A DNA stretch of 14,624 bases from the NCBI GenBank assembly GCA_900770845.1, contig CAAGLS010000188.1, positions 1-14,624 on the forward strand, read 5' to 3'. The position numbers were made by a program, and so were the translations under genes. Shown piece after piece: positions 13,035 through 14,624 of the stretch. The notes under the pieces were generated by a model. The model searched no databases and had not been told where the DNA came from. It saw only the letters and a list, made by a program, of their open reading frames with translations. Numbering within the stretch: position 1 is the stretch's first letter; each line of letters begins with the position of its first letter. Origin of the DNA: an uncultured Prevotella sp. Lineage in GTDB: Bacteria > Bacteroidota > Bacteroidia > Bacteroidales > Bacteroidaceae.

Positions 13035-14624
13035 TTATCTTTTCAATACTTTGTAGGTCTTGCCGGCCTTGCGGACAATGTAGACTCCCGTGGGTGCGGA
13101 GTTGATGTCTACGCGGCGGCCATTGAGGTCGAAGTAGACGGCCTCTGCGCTGAACTCGTTGTCGATGGCCTTGATGCCCGTCGCGGTGTCGCCCAAGGTC
13201 TGAAGCACCACCAGATGGGAGGTGGCTGAGTGCTGGTCGGCGTTTACGGCGTAGACATTGTAGGAGTACCTGTGGGCAGGCAACAGATCCTTCACTTCGT
13301 AGCTCAAAGCTGTGCCAGCGTCGACGCCTGTGAGACGGTCGATGGGCACGTCAACAGGATCGATTTGGGTTACTGATACGTCGTCGATGACGCCATAGCC
13401 GCTTGTAGACTTCTTTTGGAAGCTGATGGAGACAGCCTTGGCGTTGCTGAAGTTGAAGCTCACGGTTGCCTCCTGACGAGCCTTCTCGATGAAGACGCTG
13501 TCGGCAAGTGTCCATTCGTCGTTCTGGTTGAGATACTTCACGGTGAAGGCATTGCCCGCAACCGTGCCGTTGTAAAGGAACTTGACAGCCTGGATGAGCG
13601 AGTCGCCCATGCTGGTGATGAGCAGTGAGTCGGCAGTGTAGCGGAACCTCAGCGAGGGAGACGACTTGCCGTAGAGCGTTGAGCTGTAGACGTTGGAGTT
13701 GGTCGTCCATCCAACGGGCAGACCGTCGGCCTTGCTGTCGAAGCCGTAGGACACATCCTGCGTCTTGTCGAGCGAGCGCTCGAAGACGTTCAGATAGTAG
13801 TGGGTTGTGCCGGGCACTTCCTCCCAGTGGGCAGTGAACGACGTGGTGTCGACGGAAGTTGCGGGCAGAGCCACGGCTGTGCGCTCCTGGAACTGCAGCG
13901 GCAGCGTGTTGACCACCTTCTCCACCGTGTCGGAAGAGTAGATGCCCATATTGCTCACCACCTTGAGGGTGTAGGCCGTCTCGGGAGTGAGGTTGGTGAG
14001 GCTAAGGGTCGTGTCGGTCAGGTTCTCGTAGGTCTGCTTGCCGTTGACAGAGGAAACCACGAGGGTGTAGTTCTTTGCCATGCTCGATTTGTTCCACACG
14101 GCCTCCATCGACTTGCCGAGAATCTTGTCAGCCCAGATGGCCTTCGGAGCCTTGACGGCGAAGTTGTCGGTCTTGAGCAGGAAGTGCATCTCCTTGTCGT
14201 CAGGCTCCTGTACGTCGGCAAAGGTGAACACATCATTGCCAGCCCATGACTTGAAGGTGAACTGCGTGACATTGCTTGTGCCGGGGAATGGGTCACCGCT
14301 GTCGGCATTGGCAGTCTTGTCGGCCTCCACCACGTCCAAGCGCATGTGGGAGGGATTGTTGTTCACCGTGTTGCTTTGCCATACTTCCTTGTCCAGGTCT
14401 ACGTGCCAAACGAGCATGCCATGTCCGGGCAGATACTTGTCCCAACCCCTTTGCTGGCGGTTCTCGATGAGAAAGCCCTCGTTCTCTTTTCCAGGGATGG
14501 AGACAGCGTAGGCGAAGTTGCTGTCGAGGAGGCAGGGCAGGTTGATGAGCGAGTCGGTGCTGGCCGAGAGCTGTGTAGGCTCCAACCATCCCAACTGGGC
14601 GCGCTCAAAGGCCGACAGGGTGGG
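13035..14624 (-). CDS. M6-family metalloprotease, C-terminal part (5' end outside window)
   Basis: 529 residues are visible and the frame is open to the window edge. The first visible residues, PTLSAFERAQLGWLEPTQ, followed by GFLIENRQQRGWDKYLPGHG, MLVWHVDL and GDPFPGTSN, match the region after the active site of M6 (immune inhibitor A-like) metalloproteases. The HExxH zinc motif should lie upstream, outside the window. A TTG at 14594 is in frame but is interior, not a start. Residues about 165-240 are an FnIII-like domain. About 255-475 combine a second FnIII domain with an inserted jelly-roll module (DSLLITSMGDSLIQAVKF, YGVIDDVSVTQ). Residues 488-529 are a T9SS sorting segment (YFDLNGRRV...PTGVYIVRKAGKTYKVLKR). 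The protein is probably a secreted or surface-bound protease. The neighbour at 11288-12505 repeats this C-terminal architecture. Confidence 0.88.
   Translation of the reverse strand, partial: PTLSAFERAQLGWLEPTQLSASTDSLINLPCLLDSNFAYAVSIPGKENEGFLIENRQQRGWDKYLPGHGMLVWHVDLDKEVWQSNTVNNNPSHMRLDVVEADKTANADSGDPFPGTSNVTQFTFKSWAGNDVFTFADVQEPDDKEMHFLLKTDNFAVKAPKAIWADKILGKSMEAVWNKSSMAKNYTLVVSSVNGKQTYENLTDTTLSLTNLTPETAYTLKVVSNMGIYSSDTVEKVVNTLPLQFQERTAVALPATSVDTTSFTAHWEEVPGTTHYYLNVFERSLDKTQDVSYGFDSKADGLPVGWTTNSNVYSSTLYGKSSPSLRFRYTADSLLITSMGDSLIQAVKFLYNGTVAGNAFTVKYLNQNDEWTLADSVFIEKARQEATVSFNFSNAKAVSISFQKKSTSGYGVIDDVSVTQIDPVDVPIDRLTGVDAGTALSYEVKDLLPAHRYSYNVYAVNADQHSATSHLVVLQTLGDTATGIKAIDNEFSAEAVYFDLNGRRVDINSAPTGVYIVRKAGKTYKVLKR

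Noticed and set aside
13035..14594. Starting the M6 protein at 14594
   Set aside because: The codon there is TTG, the frame stays open to the window edge, and the upstream residues TLSAFERAQ belong to the conserved M6 region.

Overview
The window looks like chromosomal DNA of a Bacteroidota, most likely a Prevotella-like member of the Prevotellaceae. This rests on -7 boxes of the TAnnTTTG type, five proteins ending in type IX secretion (T9SS)-like C-terminal sorting segments, an Omp28-related protein, an AraC-type regulator fused to a periplasmic TPR sensor, and an Rpn-type nuclease. The species cannot be fixed from the sequence alone.

Layout, left to right. (1) 1-102 (-): the first 34 residues of an Rpn/PDDEXK-family nuclease ('putative transposase'). 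It has its own promoter and lies beside a 22-bp triple tandem repeat. (2) 561-7998 (-): three secreted-protein genes: an Omp28-like thioredoxin-fold protein, a propeller-like protein 13 bp downstream of it (one operon), and a 1360-residue multi-domain fibronectin-III/jelly-roll surface protein that ends at a strong terminator. (3) 8211-9662 (+): a divergent one-component regulator (signal peptide, TPR sensor, one membrane helix, AraC-type DNA-binding domain). Its promoter shares a 194-212 bp intergenic region with the Omp28 promoter. (4) 9678-9835: three 53-bp hairpin repeats in the convergent junction. (5) 9881-11176 (-): a periplasmic GH29 alpha-L-fucosidase. (6) 11288-12505 (-): a 405-residue FnIII/jelly-roll protein with a sorting segment. 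(7) 12614-12964: a second, larger array of G-rich 113-bp units carrying a hairpin related to the one in (4). (8) 13035-14624 (-): the C-terminal part of an M6-family metalloprotease whose catalytic N-terminus lies outside the window. Its C-terminal module is clearly paralogous to gene (6).

How the parts may work together: most of the window encodes exported or surface proteins (protease, adhesin-like modules, a thioredoxin-fold outer-membrane-associated protein, a glycosidase), five of them probably handed to T9SS by a C-terminal segment. The TPR-TM-AraC protein is the only regulator and could sense an envelope signal and control its divergent neighbours; this is inference. No SusC/SusD pair, tRNA, rRNA or CRISPR array was seen. 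The most unusual structure is the hairpin repeat family at two intergenic sites about 3 kb apart. Its stem shows a compensatory C-G to T-A change, which points to selection on a folded DNA or RNA form.
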